64,000 bases of DNA from JAVBJV01 sp031546815 (GCA_031546815.1 JAVBJV010000017.1:8807-72806); one strand, 5' to 3'. Shown: positions 43,010 to 52,373, counted from the stretch's first letter. The notes: a model not told the origin generated them from the sequence alone. Made by a program: numbers and translations.

Positions 43010-43648
43010 TCAGCCGCCACCGCTATACCCGCGCCCGCTGGAGCCGAACCCGCTGCGCGCCACAACACTGCTGCTGCCGCTGGGACGGAACGAGGAAACG
43101 CTCGACCCGCGCGAGACGTAGTTCGCGCTGTTGCTGCGGCTGAACGCCGATGCCGGTACCGTGGTGGTACGCGCGGTCGTGTAGCTGCCGCCCGTGAAGG
43201 CATATCGCTGGCCCAGATTGTTGCTGTAACAGCCCGCACTCGCCTGCGGCATGGGGGACGTGCGCGCGCACCCGTAAACGGGCTGCGCGGGATAACTGCC
43301 CTGCATCATGCGCGCCGCCATGAAGCCCATCATCATCGGCATGAAGTAGCTGGACGTACCGGAAGACGCCGTCTGACCAGCGGGTGCGGCTTCACATTTT
43401 CCAACGCCGAAATCACGTTCGCAGTCCGCCTGGCTGGAAAAGCGCGGTGCGGTGGCGGTATTGGCGGTGGCTGCTTCGTTGTAACGGGCAACGCAGTTAG
43501 CTTCGCTCTCGCCATCGGCGACGCAGCTATCAATCGACGCAAAAACCTTCGCCTCGACATCGGTATTCTCGTCCGAGCCATACAGCGTGTAACCAATTAC
43601 GGCGGCACCTGCCACGGCACCCAGAACCAGCATTGTCGAACGTTTCAT
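43010..43648 (-). CDS. DUF1190 (YgiB-like) protein
   Basis: 212 residues. One N-terminal hydrophobic helix (TMLVLGAVAGAAVIGYTLYG), a short Cys-containing domain (SIDSCVADGESEANC, then SQADCERDFGVGKCE), a Met/Gly-rich stretch, and a long Ser/Gly-rich tail ending in GSSGRGYSGGG. This is the YgiB layout. It precedes the YgiC-type gene by three bases, as in E. coli ygiB-ygiC. Confidence 0.8.
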   Translation of the reverse strand: MKRSTMLVLGAVAGAAVIGYTLYGSDENTDVEAKVFASIDSCVADGESEANCVARYNEAATANTATAPRFSSQADCERDFGVGKCEAAPAGQTASSGTSSYFMPMMMGFMAARMMQGSYPAQPVYGCARTSPMPQASAGCYSNNLGQRYAFTGGSYTTARTTTVPASAFSRSNSANYVSRGSSVSSFRPSGSSSVVARSGFGSSGRGYSGGG

Positions 43649-43720
43649 AGCAAACCCGCACTTGTAATTTCTACCGTTGCGGGAGTTCTAAACTGTTCTC
43701 CACAATTCTGGAAGTATAAA

Positions 43721-44338
43721 TCAGCCAGCGTCATCCGCTGCCGGGCCGCGGATCATCGCCAGAAATTCGCGCCGCGTGGACGGGTCGGTGCGGAATGCGC
43801 CCAGCATGCGGCTGGTGACCATCGTCACGCCAGTCTTGTGCACACCGCGTGTCGACATGCACTGATGCGCGGCCTCGATCACCACGGCGACGCCCAAGGG
43901 CTGCAGCACATCGTTGATGGTGTTGGCGATCTGCGCGGTCATCTTTTCCTGGATCTGGAAACGGCGTGCGTATGCTTCCACCACACGCGCCAGCTTGCTG
44001 ATCCCCACCACGCGTTTTGCGGGCAGATACGCCACATGCGCGCGCCCGATGATCGGCACCATGTGATGTTCGCAATGACTCTCGACGCGAATATCGCGCA
44101 GCACGACCATCTCGTCGTAGCCGTCGGTTTCCTCGAACGTGCGTTCCAGCAGGGCGACGGGATCGGTTTCGTAACCCGCGAAAAATTCCTCGTACGACCG
44201 CACCACGCGCGCCGGTGTGTCGTGCAGACCTTCACGCGACGGATCTTCCCCGGCCCAGCGCAACAGCACCCGCACAGCATCTTCGGCTTCCGTACGCGAT
44301 GGGCGTGCAATCGAGGCGACGGGCTTATGCTTGGTCAT
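43721..44338 (-). CDS. folE: GTP cyclohydrolase I
   Basis: 205 residues. It turns GTP into 7,8-dihydroneopterin triphosphate, the first step of folate synthesis. Zinc and catalytic stretch SHCEHHMVPIIGRAHVAYLP, AYARRFQIQEKMTAQIA, and the end MSTRGVHKTGVTMVTSRMLG and REFLAMI are conserved. It is ten bases downstream of apaG, so both are likely one unit. Confidence 0.96.
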   Translation of the reverse strand: MTKHKPVASIARPSRTEAEDAVRVLLRWAGEDPSREGLHDTPARVVRSYEEFFAGYETDPVALLERTFEETDGYDEMVVLRDIRVESHCEHHMVPIIGRAHVAYLPAKRVVGISKLARVVEAYARRFQIQEKMTAQIANTINDVLQPLGVAVVIEAAHQCMSTRGVHKTGVTMVTSRMLGAFRTDPSTRREFLAMIRGPAADDAG

Positions 44339-44347
44339 AAAAAGTCC

Positions 44348-44752
44348 TCAGTTCAGGCACCGCTGCTGGTGCGGGCTGTCCAGGCTGAAAGCGGGGATCT
44401 CCACATCGAACAACTCGCCGTTCGACAGGACGATCATGTGATATTGCCCGACCATAAACCCGGAGGACGTGTCGAGCGGCGTTCCCGATGTGTATTCGAA
44501 ACTCTCGCCCGGTTCCAGTACCGGCTGTTCGCCAACTACGCCCGCGCCGTGCACGTTCTGCACATTTCCGCGCGCATTGGTGATGTGCCATGTGCGACGC
44601 AACAACTGAACGGTTTCCGAGAAGTTGTTGGTGATCTGAACCTTGTAGGCCCAGACGAACATGCATTCATCCGGCCTCGATTCATCCTCGAGGTAGAAAC
44701 ACCGGACCGTCACGGTCACGCCGCGCGTCGTGCTGGAATAACCGTCTGCCAT
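44348..44752 (-). CDS. apaG: ApaG (DUF525) protein
   Basis: 134 residues. The fibronectin-III-like fold of ApaG is visible: VTVRCFYLEDESRPDE, FVWAYKVQITNNFSETVQLL, RTWHITNARG, VVGEQPVLEPGESFEYTSG and GFMVGQYHM. In E. coli it is linked to Co2+ resistance and Mg2+ efflux; the mechanism is unknown. ATG 44752 is used (MADGYSSTT) instead of the earlier in-frame start. Confidence 0.93.
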   Translation of the reverse strand: MADGYSSTTRGVTVTVRCFYLEDESRPDECMFVWAYKVQITNNFSETVQLLRRTWHITNARGNVQNVHGAGVVGEQPVLEPGESFEYTSGTPLDTSSGFMVGQYHMIVLSNGELFDVEIPAFSLDSPHQQRCLN

Positions 44753-44878
44753 AACGACCGAGTGTAGAGCAGTTTTGGTGCGCAAGGAAACGATGGAATT
44801 AAACCGCCATGCCCCCTGTGCATTCCCCCAAAACGTGTGATTTGATGGCGGCTAATATAAACTGTTGCGGGAAACATC

Positions 44879-45160
44879 ATGAAGTTCGCGTTTCTTCCGG
44901 TCATCGCTGTCCTGTTCCCGCTCTCAGCAGCGAACGCCCATCCGGGCGGGCTGAACAGCGAGGGCTGCCATAACAACCGGCGCACTGGGGAGTATCATTG
45001 TCACAGAAGTGCACCGGCACCGCGCTCGACCACCAGAAGGGCCGACCCGTGGGCCGATGTCATCCCCGGATCGGGCCGGCTGGACCCGGCACCTTCCGAC
45101 ACAGCGCCCGCCCCTGCTACCCCCTCGCGCCGAGGCAACAGAACCGGCACCGAGCGCTGA
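44879..45160 (+). CDS. small secreted YHYH-type protein
   Basis: 93 residues. Signal peptide MKFAFLPVIAVLFPLSAANA, then a short conserved motif HPGGLNSEGCHNNRRTGEYH with CH next, having two Cys and several His that likely form a metal or disulfide knot. A Pro/Arg-rich tail follows. Proteins with this motif are common in bacteria and mostly unnamed. It is divergent from apaG. Confidence 0.65.
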   Translation: MKFAFLPVIAVLFPLSAANAHPGGLNSEGCHNNRRTGEYHCHRSAPAPRSTTRRADPWADVIPGSGRLDPAPSDTAPAPATPSRRGNRTGTER

Positions 45161-45168
45161 ACCCGAAA

Positions 45169-45202
45169 CGCGGGTATGCTCACCCCGGCAAGAGCATACC
45201 CG
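45169..45202. terminator. hairpin between convergent genes
   Basis: Perfect 11-base stem GCGGGTATGCT / AGCATACCCGC around a 12-base loop, between the YHYH gene and metZ. No T tract follows, so termination is inferred from position. Confidence 0.55.
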
Positions 45203-45210
45203 CCCATCGC

Positions 45211-46422
45211 TTACTCCGCCGCTTCCGCCACCAGCGCCGCATTCAACGCCTGATCCAGATCGGCGATCAGATCGTCCGCATCTTCCAGCCCGACCGATAG
45301 ACGCACCGCACCATCGGTGATGCCCTGACGCGCGCGCTCTTCCGGCCCGATGCGCATATGCGTGGTCGTCGCCGGGTGCGTGGCCATCGACTTGGAATCA
45401 CCCAGATTGTTCGAGATATCGATCAGCCCCAGCGCATTCATCGCGCGGAACGCTGCCGCCTTGCCGCCCGCCACTTCAAACGCCACCAGCGTTCCGCCCG
45501 CGCTCATCTGCGCCTTGGCCAGTTCGTATTGCGGATGGTCCTTGCGGTGCGGATACCAGACGCGCGACACCGCCTTGTGCTGTGCCAGAAAATCCGCCAC
45601 GCGCGCTGCGTTTGCGGTCATCGCGTTGACGCGCAGATGGAATGTTTCCAGCCCCTTCAGAATAACCCACGCATTGAAGGCCGACAAAGCAGGACCGGTG
45701 TTGCGCACGAAGGGCTGCAACGTTTCCTCGATCCACTTCTTGTTGCCCAGCACCGCACCACCCAGCACGCGGCCCTGCCCGTCCATATGCTTGGTCGCGG
45801 AATAGACAACCACATCGGCACCGAATTCCAGCGGGCGCTGCAGCAACGGCGTGGCGAACACATTGTCCACCACCACCAGCGCCCCCGCCTTGTGCGCCAG
45901 GCCCGAGACCGCGCGCATATCCACCAGTTCCAGCATCGGGTTCGACGGCGTTTCCAGCAGCACCATGGCGGTGGGTTTCGACAGCGCAGCCGCCCACTGC
46001 CCCAGATCGGTCCCATCGACGAATTCGGTCTTGATGCCGTAACGCGGCAGCAGCGTGGAGACGATCCACTGGCACGACCCAAACAGCGCGCGCGAGGCCA
46101 CCACCCGATCCCCGGTTTGCAGGTGTGACAGCAGCGCCGCATGCACCGCCGCCATACCCGTGGCGGTACAGCGACAGGCCTCTGCCCCCTCGATCTGCGC
46201 CAGACGGTCTTCCAGCATGGAAACGGTCGGGTTGCCGAAACGCGAATACTGGAACTTGGTGATGGCACCGGTGAAGGTGTCCTCGGCCTGCTCGGCGCTG
46301 TCGTAAACAAAGCCCGAGGTCAGGAACAGCGCTTCCGACGTTTCGGCCAGATCGGTGCGGATCTGCCCGCCGCGGACAAGCTGCGTGGCCGGGCGCCAGT
46401 TGGTGGGAGAGATTTTGGTCAT
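45211..46422 (-). CDS. metZ: O-succinylhomoserine sulfhydrylase
   Basis: 403 residues, Cys/Met-metabolism PLP enzyme. Features: TSGFVYDSAEQAED, SRFGNPTVSMLEDRLA, DNVFATPLLQRPLEFGADVV followed by YSATKHMDGQGRVLGG with the PLP lysine, and SVGLEDADDLIADL at the end. It makes homocysteine from O-succinyl- or O-acetylhomoserine and sulfide. ATG 46422 is used because it begins MTKISPTNWRP and AAGGA lies before it; the longer frame would overlap the riboswitch. Control by the SAM-II aptamer upstream fits methionine biosynthesis. Confidence 0.95.
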   Translation of the reverse strand: MTKISPTNWRPATQLVRGGQIRTDLAETSEALFLTSGFVYDSAEQAEDTFTGAITKFQYSRFGNPTVSMLEDRLAQIEGAEACRCTATGMAAVHAALLSHLQTGDRVVASRALFGSCQWIVSTLLPRYGIKTEFVDGTDLGQWAAALSKPTAMVLLETPSNPMLELVDMRAVSGLAHKAGALVVVDNVFATPLLQRPLEFGADVVVYSATKHMDGQGRVLGGAVLGNKKWIEETLQPFVRNTGPALSAFNAWVILKGLETFHLRVNAMTANAARVADFLAQHKAVSRVWYPHRKDHPQYELAKAQMSAGGTLVAFEVAGGKAAAFRAMNALGLIDISNNLGDSKSMATHPATTTHMRIGPEERARQGITDGAVRLSVGLEDADDLIADLDQALNAALVAEAAE

Positions 46423-46482
46423 AGTACGGGTCCTTCTTGGCGTCATGACCCGACCGTCGGAGGGCATATGGCATTTCGCCAT

Positions 46483-46551
46483 ACACGGGCCTCTTTAGCG
46501 CGTTTATTTTACCTCGCCGCAAGCCGGCCGGACAAATCCACGAGGGCCCGG
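46483..46551 (-). promoter_or_regulatory. SAM-II riboswitch
   Basis: On the minus strand the sequence has CCTCG pairing with CGAGG, then GATTTG, CCGGCTTGC, GCGAGGTAAAATAAA and GCGCTAAAGAGGCC. These match the SAM-II (SAM_alpha) pattern, including the H-type pseudoknot formed by loop GGCC and 3' GGCC. It ends about 60 bases before the metZ ATG. A small hairpin TATGGC / GCCATA follows and may serve as expression platform. Confidence 0.85.
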
Positions 46552-46646
46552 GTTGCTCCGGACGGGCGACATAATGCGAAGGGGGGATTGCCCGGTCAAG
46601 CGGGTCTGCGTATGTTCCGCGCCGCACGGCCCGATGGGCGCCCGGC

Positions 46647-46720
46647 GCGGGTGTAGTTCAATGGTAGAACGGCAGCTTCCCAAGCTGCATACGAGGGTTC
46701 GATTCCCTTCACCCGCTCCA
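46647..46720 (+). tRNA. tRNA-Gly (anticodon CCC)
   Basis: Acceptor GCGGGTG pairs with CACCCGC; D-arm GTTCAATGGTAGAAC; anticodon stem GCAGC / GCTGC with loop TTCCCAA (anticodon CCC); T-arm AGGGTTCGATTCCCT; discriminator T and encoded CCA. It reads the GGG glycine codon. Confidence 0.96.
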
Positions 46721-46829
46721 AAACCGGCCGCCCTTCAAGTCCAGGCTGGCCTACAAATGGCACAGCTCCGCGCCGGTTCTCGATCCGCACCATTTTCGAC
46801 TCAGCCTGAACTGAAGACCAACCGGTTTC

Positions 46830-47789
46830 TCAGTGCACCGAGGCTGCCTTCATGAAGGTTGACCGGCTTGCGCTTAAAATGCGCACATCCCGGTTGCGGC
46901 TGTTGCGTTCAACCACCATCGGGATCTCGGTCCCTGCCTCGCCCAGCGCCCAGATGCCGCGCCAGAAATCCGGCAGCGACAGCACCGGGCGGCCACCGAC
47001 CGAGACCACGCGGTCTCCGTTCTTCAGTCCGCCCTGATCACCGGGGCCTTTGTTCGCCAGCCCTACGATCACCACCTGGTCGTCCTGTTCCGCCGCATAC
47101 ACGCCCAGCCAGGGGCGGTGCGAGCCGGGGGTTTCTCCGGTTTTCAGCAGCGCATCCATCGCCGTCTGCAGGTGGTTGATCGGCACCACCATGTTCATGT
47201 CCTGCTGATGCCCGCCTTCCTGCAGCACCAGCGAGCCAATCCCCACCAGCTTGCCCTGCACATCGATCAGCGCAGCACCACCCCAGGCCGGGTGCGCGGG
47301 TGCGGTCAGCAGCGCGTCTTCCAGCAGATATTCCCAATATCCGGCGAATTCCTGCCGCGCCGTTACCTCGGCACTGATGGCGTGGTCGCGCCCGCCAGCC
47401 GCCGCCAGAACCACTGGCGAGCCGACACGCACGCGGCTGACATCGCCGATCTCCATCACCGGCAGTTCCACCCTGCCCAGCACCTGCACCAGCGCCAGCC
47501 CGCTGGCACCATCCACCCCCAGCACATGGCCCTGCATCACACGCTTGTCGTGCGCGGTGATCCAGATCGTCTCGGCCTCCATAACCAGATAAGCCATGGT
47601 CAGGATCAGCCCATCGGCGCGGATCACCACGCCACTGCCCGACCGTTCGGTCCCCAGCGTCTCCGCGGTATATGCATCGGTCGGGACATAGGTGCTCATC
47701 CCCACCACCGCGGATAACGCGCGACCAAGGTCGAAACCGCAGCGGGCAGCGCTCGGGCGGAGCTTCTCCGGGATCGACCAGTCGGACAT
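46830..47789 (-). CDS. HtrA-like trypsin-PDZ protein lacking the catalytic triad
   Basis: 319 residues. A trypsin-like domain (SGSGVVIRADGLILT; VGSPVVLAAAG) is followed by one PDZ domain (WLGVYAAEQDDQVVIV, then GPGDQGGLKNGDRVVSVGG). The triad is replaced: the His of TNAHVV is Y67 in TMAYLV, the Asp of DLALL is G97, and the Ser of GNSGG is G170 in HPAWGGAAL. It is therefore probably a non-proteolytic binding protein. No signal peptide is seen. ATG 47789 follows AGGAAA and is preferred over TTG 47804. It is downstream of the dsbD-type gene in one operon. Confidence 0.85.
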   Translation of the reverse strand: MSDWSIPEKLRPSAARCGFDLGRALSAVVGMSTYVPTDAYTAETLGTERSGSGVVIRADGLILTMAYLVMEAETIWITAHDKRVMQGHVLGVDGASGLALVQVLGRVELPVMEIGDVSRVRVGSPVVLAAAGGRDHAISAEVTARQEFAGYWEYLLEDALLTAPAHPAWGGAALIDVQGKLVGIGSLVLQEGGHQQDMNMVVPINHLQTAMDALLKTGETPGSHRPWLGVYAAEQDDQVVIVGLANKGPGDQGGLKNGDRVVSVGGRPVLSLPDFWRGIWALGEAGTEIPMVVERNSRNRDVRILSASRSTFMKAASVH

Positions 47790-47800
47790 CTTTTTCCTGC

Positions 47801-49798
47801 TCAATTCAATACGCCCAGCACAATGCCCGGTGTCAGCACCTGCGGCAATTCCACAGGCGGGCCGCCACCCGCCGGATAGAACTGGTAGAATGGCACACCA
47901 TCGCGCCCATGCGCGCGCAGAAATTCGGTAATCGCCGGGTCCTGGCGTGTCCAGTCTCCCCGCAGCATGACGACGCCCTTCTGCGCGAACGCCGTGCGCA
48001 CCGCATCGGTGTTGAGCGCCACACGTTCATTCACCAGACACGAGACACACCACGCCGCCGTCATATCAACGAACACGGGTTTGCCCTCGGCGCGCAATGC
48101 CGCCAGACGCGCGGCGCTGAACGGTTCCACGCCTTCGATCTGCGCGGCCTGTGTGGTCGTGGTGGCCGTCGTCAGCATCGGCAGCATGGCGAGGCAAGCC
48201 GCAATACCCAGCACAGCAAGGCCGCGCGTCCACAGACTGCCCATTCCCCACAACCACGCGGCAAACGCGATCAACACGATGCCGGTGCCCACCACCAGCA
48301 CGCCATCCGGCCCCGCCACCTGAGCAAGCACCCAGGCCAGCCACACCGCCGCACCATACATCGGGAAGGCCAGCACCTGCTTCAGCCGGTCCATCCACAT
48401 ACCCGGCCGCGGCAGGAAGCGCGCCAGCACGGGTGCAATCCCCAGTAGCGCATATGGTGCCGCAAGACCAAAGCCCAGCGCCGCGAAAACCCCCAGCGCC
48501 AGCGTGGCGGGCATCACCAATGCCGCGCCCAGCGCAGTCGCCATGAAGGGTGCCGTACACGGGCTTGCCACCACCACCGCCAGCACGCCGGTGAAGAACG
48601 ATCCGACATGCCCGTGGCGCTGCGTCAGCGATTGGCCCATGCCCGAGCCTTCAATATGAAACACCCCCGACAGCGACAGCCCCACCGCCACCATCAGCCA
48701 CGCGGCCAAAGTCACAAACACTGGTGACGAGAACTGGAACCCCCATCCCGCCATCATCCCCGCCGCCCGCGCCGCGATCAGCGCGCCACCCAGCAACAGG
48801 AACGAGATCACCACACCCGCCGTATAGGACAGCGCCTGCCAGCGCACCGTGCCGCGCGACGCGCCCGACAGTTTGGCCAGCGACACCGCCTTCATCGCCA
48901 GCACCGGAAACACGCACGGCATCAGGTTCAGCAGCACGCCGCCCAGAAACGCCAGCAGCGCGATCTGCCAGAAACCCTGCGCGGTTTGCAGCGTGGTCAT
49001 GCCCGCCACCGCCAGCGTGAAGGCGCTGTGCTGCGTGCCGCCATCGTACAACGTCAGCACGCCATGCAGTTTGTCGGCGCGGAAATCGGCCTCGGGCGTC
49101 AGCGACAGCACCAGCCGTCCCTCGGTCACCTCGACATGCTGCGGCGCTGCGTGTTTCAGCACACCGCTCTCGGCGGGGAAGAAGAACGCACCGCGCACCG
49201 TGCCGGGCGAGATGATCGCATCTTCGACCACCAGCCGTGCATCCGCCGTAATCCGCGCGGCAAACGGCGCGGGGCGTGGCAGTGATGAATCAGCCTGAAC
49301 GAACGTCGCCGCCTCGGCATTCGGCGTCACGGGGCCGCGACGCAGCGTAAGTTTGAACGTCCCATCTTCCGGCACGCAGATGTCAGAACAGATCAGCCAG
49401 GTCGCCTCGGCCTCCAGCTCGACCGTTTCATCCAGCGTTGCGGGCGCGGTCAGCGTGACGGGCAGGGTCACCGTATCGGTATAGCCGAACGTCATCAGCG
49501 GATCGGTCGGGATGCGTTCCGGCGCGGGCCAGTCGATCCGGCCCTCGATCGGCACGCCCCCCAGCTTCCAGGTGACCTCGGCCGGGCCGCCCGCATCGCC
49601 GGAATTCGGGCCCCAATATGTGTGCCAGCCGGGCTGCATCTGGAATACCAGCGCGGCGCGGAACGTCGCGCCCGGCGTAATACTGTCGGTATCGGTCTGC
49701 AGCACAACGCCCGCATGCGGCGTGTTCACCGGCGGGCTTTGCGCCGCCTGTGCCATCGCCGTGAACAGAAAAACCAGCAGAACCAGAAATCGTACCAT
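47801..49798 (-). CDS. DsbD/ScsB-type thiol:disulfide interchange protein
   Basis: 665 residues. A signal peptide, a beta-rich periplasmic domain of about 260 residues (with CSDICVPEDG), a membrane domain of about eight helices (starting LLAFLGGVLLNLMPCVFPVL, with VVASPCTAPFMATALGAA), and a C-terminal thioredoxin-like domain with the active site AAWCVSCLVNE. It carries electrons from the cytoplasm to periplasmic thiols. ATG 49798 (MVRFLVLL) is chosen. The structure is nearer to ScsB than to DsbD. It is divergent from hrpB. Confidence 0.9.
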   Translation of the reverse strand: MVRFLVLLVFLFTAMAQAAQSPPVNTPHAGVVLQTDTDSITPGATFRAALVFQMQPGWHTYWGPNSGDAGGPAEVTWKLGGVPIEGRIDWPAPERIPTDPLMTFGYTDTVTLPVTLTAPATLDETVELEAEATWLICSDICVPEDGTFKLTLRRGPVTPNAEAATFVQADSSLPRPAPFAARITADARLVVEDAIISPGTVRGAFFFPAESGVLKHAAPQHVEVTEGRLVLSLTPEADFRADKLHGVLTLYDGGTQHSAFTLAVAGMTTLQTAQGFWQIALLAFLGGVLLNLMPCVFPVLAMKAVSLAKLSGASRGTVRWQALSYTAGVVISFLLLGGALIAARAAGMMAGWGFQFSSPVFVTLAAWLMVAVGLSLSGVFHIEGSGMGQSLTQRHGHVGSFFTGVLAVVVASPCTAPFMATALGAALVMPATLALGVFAALGFGLAAPYALLGIAPVLARFLPRPGMWMDRLKQVLAFPMYGAAVWLAWVLAQVAGPDGVLVVGTGIVLIAFAAWLWGMGSLWTRGLAVLGIAACLAMLPMLTTATTTTQAAQIEGVEPFSAARLAALRAEGKPVFVDMTAAWCVSCLVNERVALNTDAVRTAFAQKGVVMLRGDWTRQDPAITEFLRAHGRDGVPFYQFYPAGGGPPVELPQVLTPGIVLGVLN

Positions 49799-49863
49799 GG
49801 CGCGCAGCATACCCGGATCGGCCCCAACTCCCAAGCTGGTGCAATCGGTGTTACAGACCGCCC

Positions 49864-52287
49864 ATGCTGCCCGATCTTCCCGTTACCGACGCCCTGCCCG
49901 CCCTGTGCGAGACACTGGCCCGTGGCTCCAACGCCGTGCTGGTGGCCCCGCCCGGCGCGGGGAAGACCACGCTGGTGCCGCTGGCACTGCTGGATGCGCC
50001 GTGGCGCGGCGACGGGAAAATCCTGATGCTGGAACCCCGCCGCGTCGCCGCCCGTGCCGCCGCGCGGCGCATGGCATCGCTGCTGGGCGAGACCGTCGGC
50101 CAGCGCGTGGGCTTTCGCACACGGCTCGATTCCGCCACCTCGCCCGCCACGCGGATCGAGGTGATTACCGAGGGCCTGCTGGTCCGCCGCCTGCAATCCG
50201 ACCCGGGATTGGAAGGCGTCGCCGCCGTGCTGTTCGACGAAGTGCACGAACGCGCGCTGGATGCCGATCTGGCGCTGGCCTTCTGCCTCGACCTGCAACG
50301 CAATTTCCGGCCGGAACTGCGCCTGCTCGCCATGTCGGCCACGCTGGATGGCGCGCGGCTGTCCACGCTGCTCGACGCACCAGTGATCGAGAGCGCCGGT
50401 CGCATGTTCCCGGTCGAGATCCGCCACGCCGCGCGCGACCTGTCCGATGCGCGCGATCTTCCCGCCGCGATGGCCGCCGCAATCCGCGAGGTGCTGGCGC
50501 GCGACACCGGCGACGTGCTCGCCTTCCTGCCCGGCATGGGCGAGATCCGCCGCGCCGAAGCGCTGCTCGCCAATGTGCCCGCGCTGGTATTGCCGCTGCA
50601 CGGCGACCTGCCGACCGAAGCACAGGACCGCGCGCTGAACGAAGCCGACCGGCGGCGTGTGGTGCTGGCAACCTCGATCGCTGAAACATCACTCACAGTG
50701 CCCGGTGTGCGCATCGTGGTGGATGGCGGGTTCCGGCGCACACCGCGGCTCGATGCAAGTTCCGGCCTGTCGCGTCTGGTCACCGCGCGTATCTCGCGCG
50801 CTGCCGCCGAACAGCGTGCGGGCCGCGCGGGGCGTGAAGCGCCAGGCGTTGCGGTGCGGTTGTGGTCCGAGGCGCTGCATCGCGGCCTCGCCCCGTTCGA
50901 CAAGCCCGAGATCCTCGACAGTGAACTTTCCGGTCTGCGGCTGGACTGCGCCAGCTGGGGCGCGCTGCCCGCCGATCTGAGCTTCCCCGACGCCCCACCC
51001 GCCGGTGCGCTGGCCGCTGCCGAAACGCTGCTGCGCGATCTGGGAGCGCTGGATGACGCCAACCGCATCACCGATGCCGGGCGGGCAATGGCGCAGATTG
51101 GCGCGCATCCACGTCTGGCCGCGCTGATGCTGGAAGCGGAACATGATGCGTCGAAGGCACTCGCCGCCGACATCGCCGCGCTGCTGGAAGAACGTGATCC
51201 GCTGCGGGATTCGGGCAGCGCCGATATCGCCCTGCGGCTCGACGCGATTGCCGGACGTGGTGGAGACCCCGGTGTCGTCGCGCGTATTCGCCGCACTGCA
51301 CAGCAGTTTCGTCACCGCTTACAGGCGGGCAATGCGCGCGCAGCGGGCAACACACCACAACTGGCGGCACGACTGATCGCCGCCGCCTTCCCGGACCGCA
51401 TCGCACAGAACCGCGATGGACGCGGCGCGTTTCGTCTGTCGGGTGGTGGGGGGGCTCATTTGAATGAAACCGACCCGCTGGCGCGCGAAAAATTCCTGGC
51501 GGTGGCGGCGCTCGATCTGCGCAAGTCGCCGCGCATTGCCATGGCGGCACCGATCGCGCTCGACGATCTGACCGATGTGCTGCGCCACCGCATCACCGAA
51601 ACGGTGGACACCAGCGTCGATCCCGTCACCGGTTCCGCCCTGCGCCGCCGCCGTCTGCGGCTGGGCACGCTGGTGCTGAGCGACAAAACCGAAGCGGGCG
51701 ATCCCGCCGATGTGGCGGCGGCGCTGGCATCCGCGGTGACGCTGGCCGATCTGCCCTGGACCGACGGCGTGCGACAGTTGCAGGCGCGCGTCGCCATCAT
51801 GCGCGGACTTGATCCGGCGTACCCCGACATCAGCGATGCTGCATTGCAAACAACGCTGAAAGACTGGATCGCCCCGTATCTGGCAGGAATGAAGAAACGC
51901 ACCGACCTTGCGAAGCTCGACCTGCACACGATTCTGCGGTCGATGCTGGATTGGGAGCAGGCGCAGGCGCTGGATCGTGCATTGCCCACACATCTGACCC
52001 TACCCGGTGGCCGCGCGGCGATCGATTACACGCACCCGGTGCCGATGGCCGAAGCGCGCGCGCAGATGTTTTACGGAATGACTGCAACACCCCAGCTTGC
52101 CAACGGGCGTGTACCGTTGCGCCTTGCATTGCTTTCGCCCGCACAGCGCCCGATTGCGGTGACTGCGGACCTTGCCGCGTTCTGGCAGACCGGCTGGGCC
52201 GATGCGCGTAAGGACATGCGCGGACGGTATCCACGCCACGATTGGCCCGAGAACCCTGCAACTGCATTACCGCGCCGCACACGCTGA
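49864..52287 (+). CDS. hrpB: ATP-dependent RNA helicase HrpB
   Basis: 807 residues, the family length. DEAH motifs: I APPGAGKTTLVPLAL, Ia EPRRVAARAAARR, II DEVHER, III SATLDG, V LATSIAETSLTVPGVR, and VI QRAGRAGREAPGVAVRLW. The C-terminus has the HrpB-specific PDRIAQNRDGRG and LSGGGGAHL and ends near RYPRHDWPENP. Biological role is poorly defined; HrpB belongs to the HrpA/Prp-like helicase group. It stands alone. Confidence 0.95.
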   Translation: MLPDLPVTDALPALCETLARGSNAVLVAPPGAGKTTLVPLALLDAPWRGDGKILMLEPRRVAARAAARRMASLLGETVGQRVGFRTRLDSATSPATRIEVITEGLLVRRLQSDPGLEGVAAVLFDEVHERALDADLALAFCLDLQRNFRPELRLLAMSATLDGARLSTLLDAPVIESAGRMFPVEIRHAARDLSDARDLPAAMAAAIREVLARDTGDVLAFLPGMGEIRRAEALLANVPALVLPLHGDLPTEAQDRALNEADRRRVVLATSIAETSLTVPGVRIVVDGGFRRTPRLDASSGLSRLVTARISRAAAEQRAGRAGREAPGVAVRLWSEALHRGLAPFDKPEILDSELSGLRLDCASWGALPADLSFPDAPPAGALAAAETLLRDLGALDDANRITDAGRAMAQIGAHPRLAALMLEAEHDASKALAADIAALLEERDPLRDSGSADIALRLDAIAGRGGDPGVVARIRRTAQQFRHRLQAGNARAAGNTPQLAARLIAAAFPDRIAQNRDGRGAFRLSGGGGAHLNETDPLAREKFLAVAALDLRKSPRIAMAAPIALDDLTDVLRHRITETVDTSVDPVTGSALRRRRLRLGTLVLSDKTEAGDPADVAAALASAVTLADLPWTDGVRQLQARVAIMRGLDPAYPDISDAALQTTLKDWIAPYLAGMKKRTDLAKLDLHTILRSMLDWEQAQALDRALPTHLTLPGGRAAIDYTHPVPMAEARAQMFYGMTATPQLANGRVPLRLALLSPAQRPIAVTADLAAFWQTGWADARKDMRGRYPRHDWPENPATALPRRTR

Positions 52288-52373
52288 TACGTAACATGGA
52301 CAAAAGATGATGCATGCTACCGCCATCTATGGGTTGTGTGGCTATTTTATACTCGGCTACACTTCGTCGTATC

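Noticed and set aside
42539..44767. 742-residue plus-strand open frame
   Set aside because: It runs opposite four real minus-strand genes (YgiC-type, DUF1190, folE, apaG) and shows no protein-like composition.
44804..44851. Inverted repeat CCGCCAT / ATGGCGG between apaG and the YHYH gene
   Set aside because: Seven-base arms with a 34-base spacer can occur by chance in GC-rich DNA; no second copy was found.
46830..47789. Active DegP/HtrA protease
   Set aside because: All three catalytic residues are replaced.
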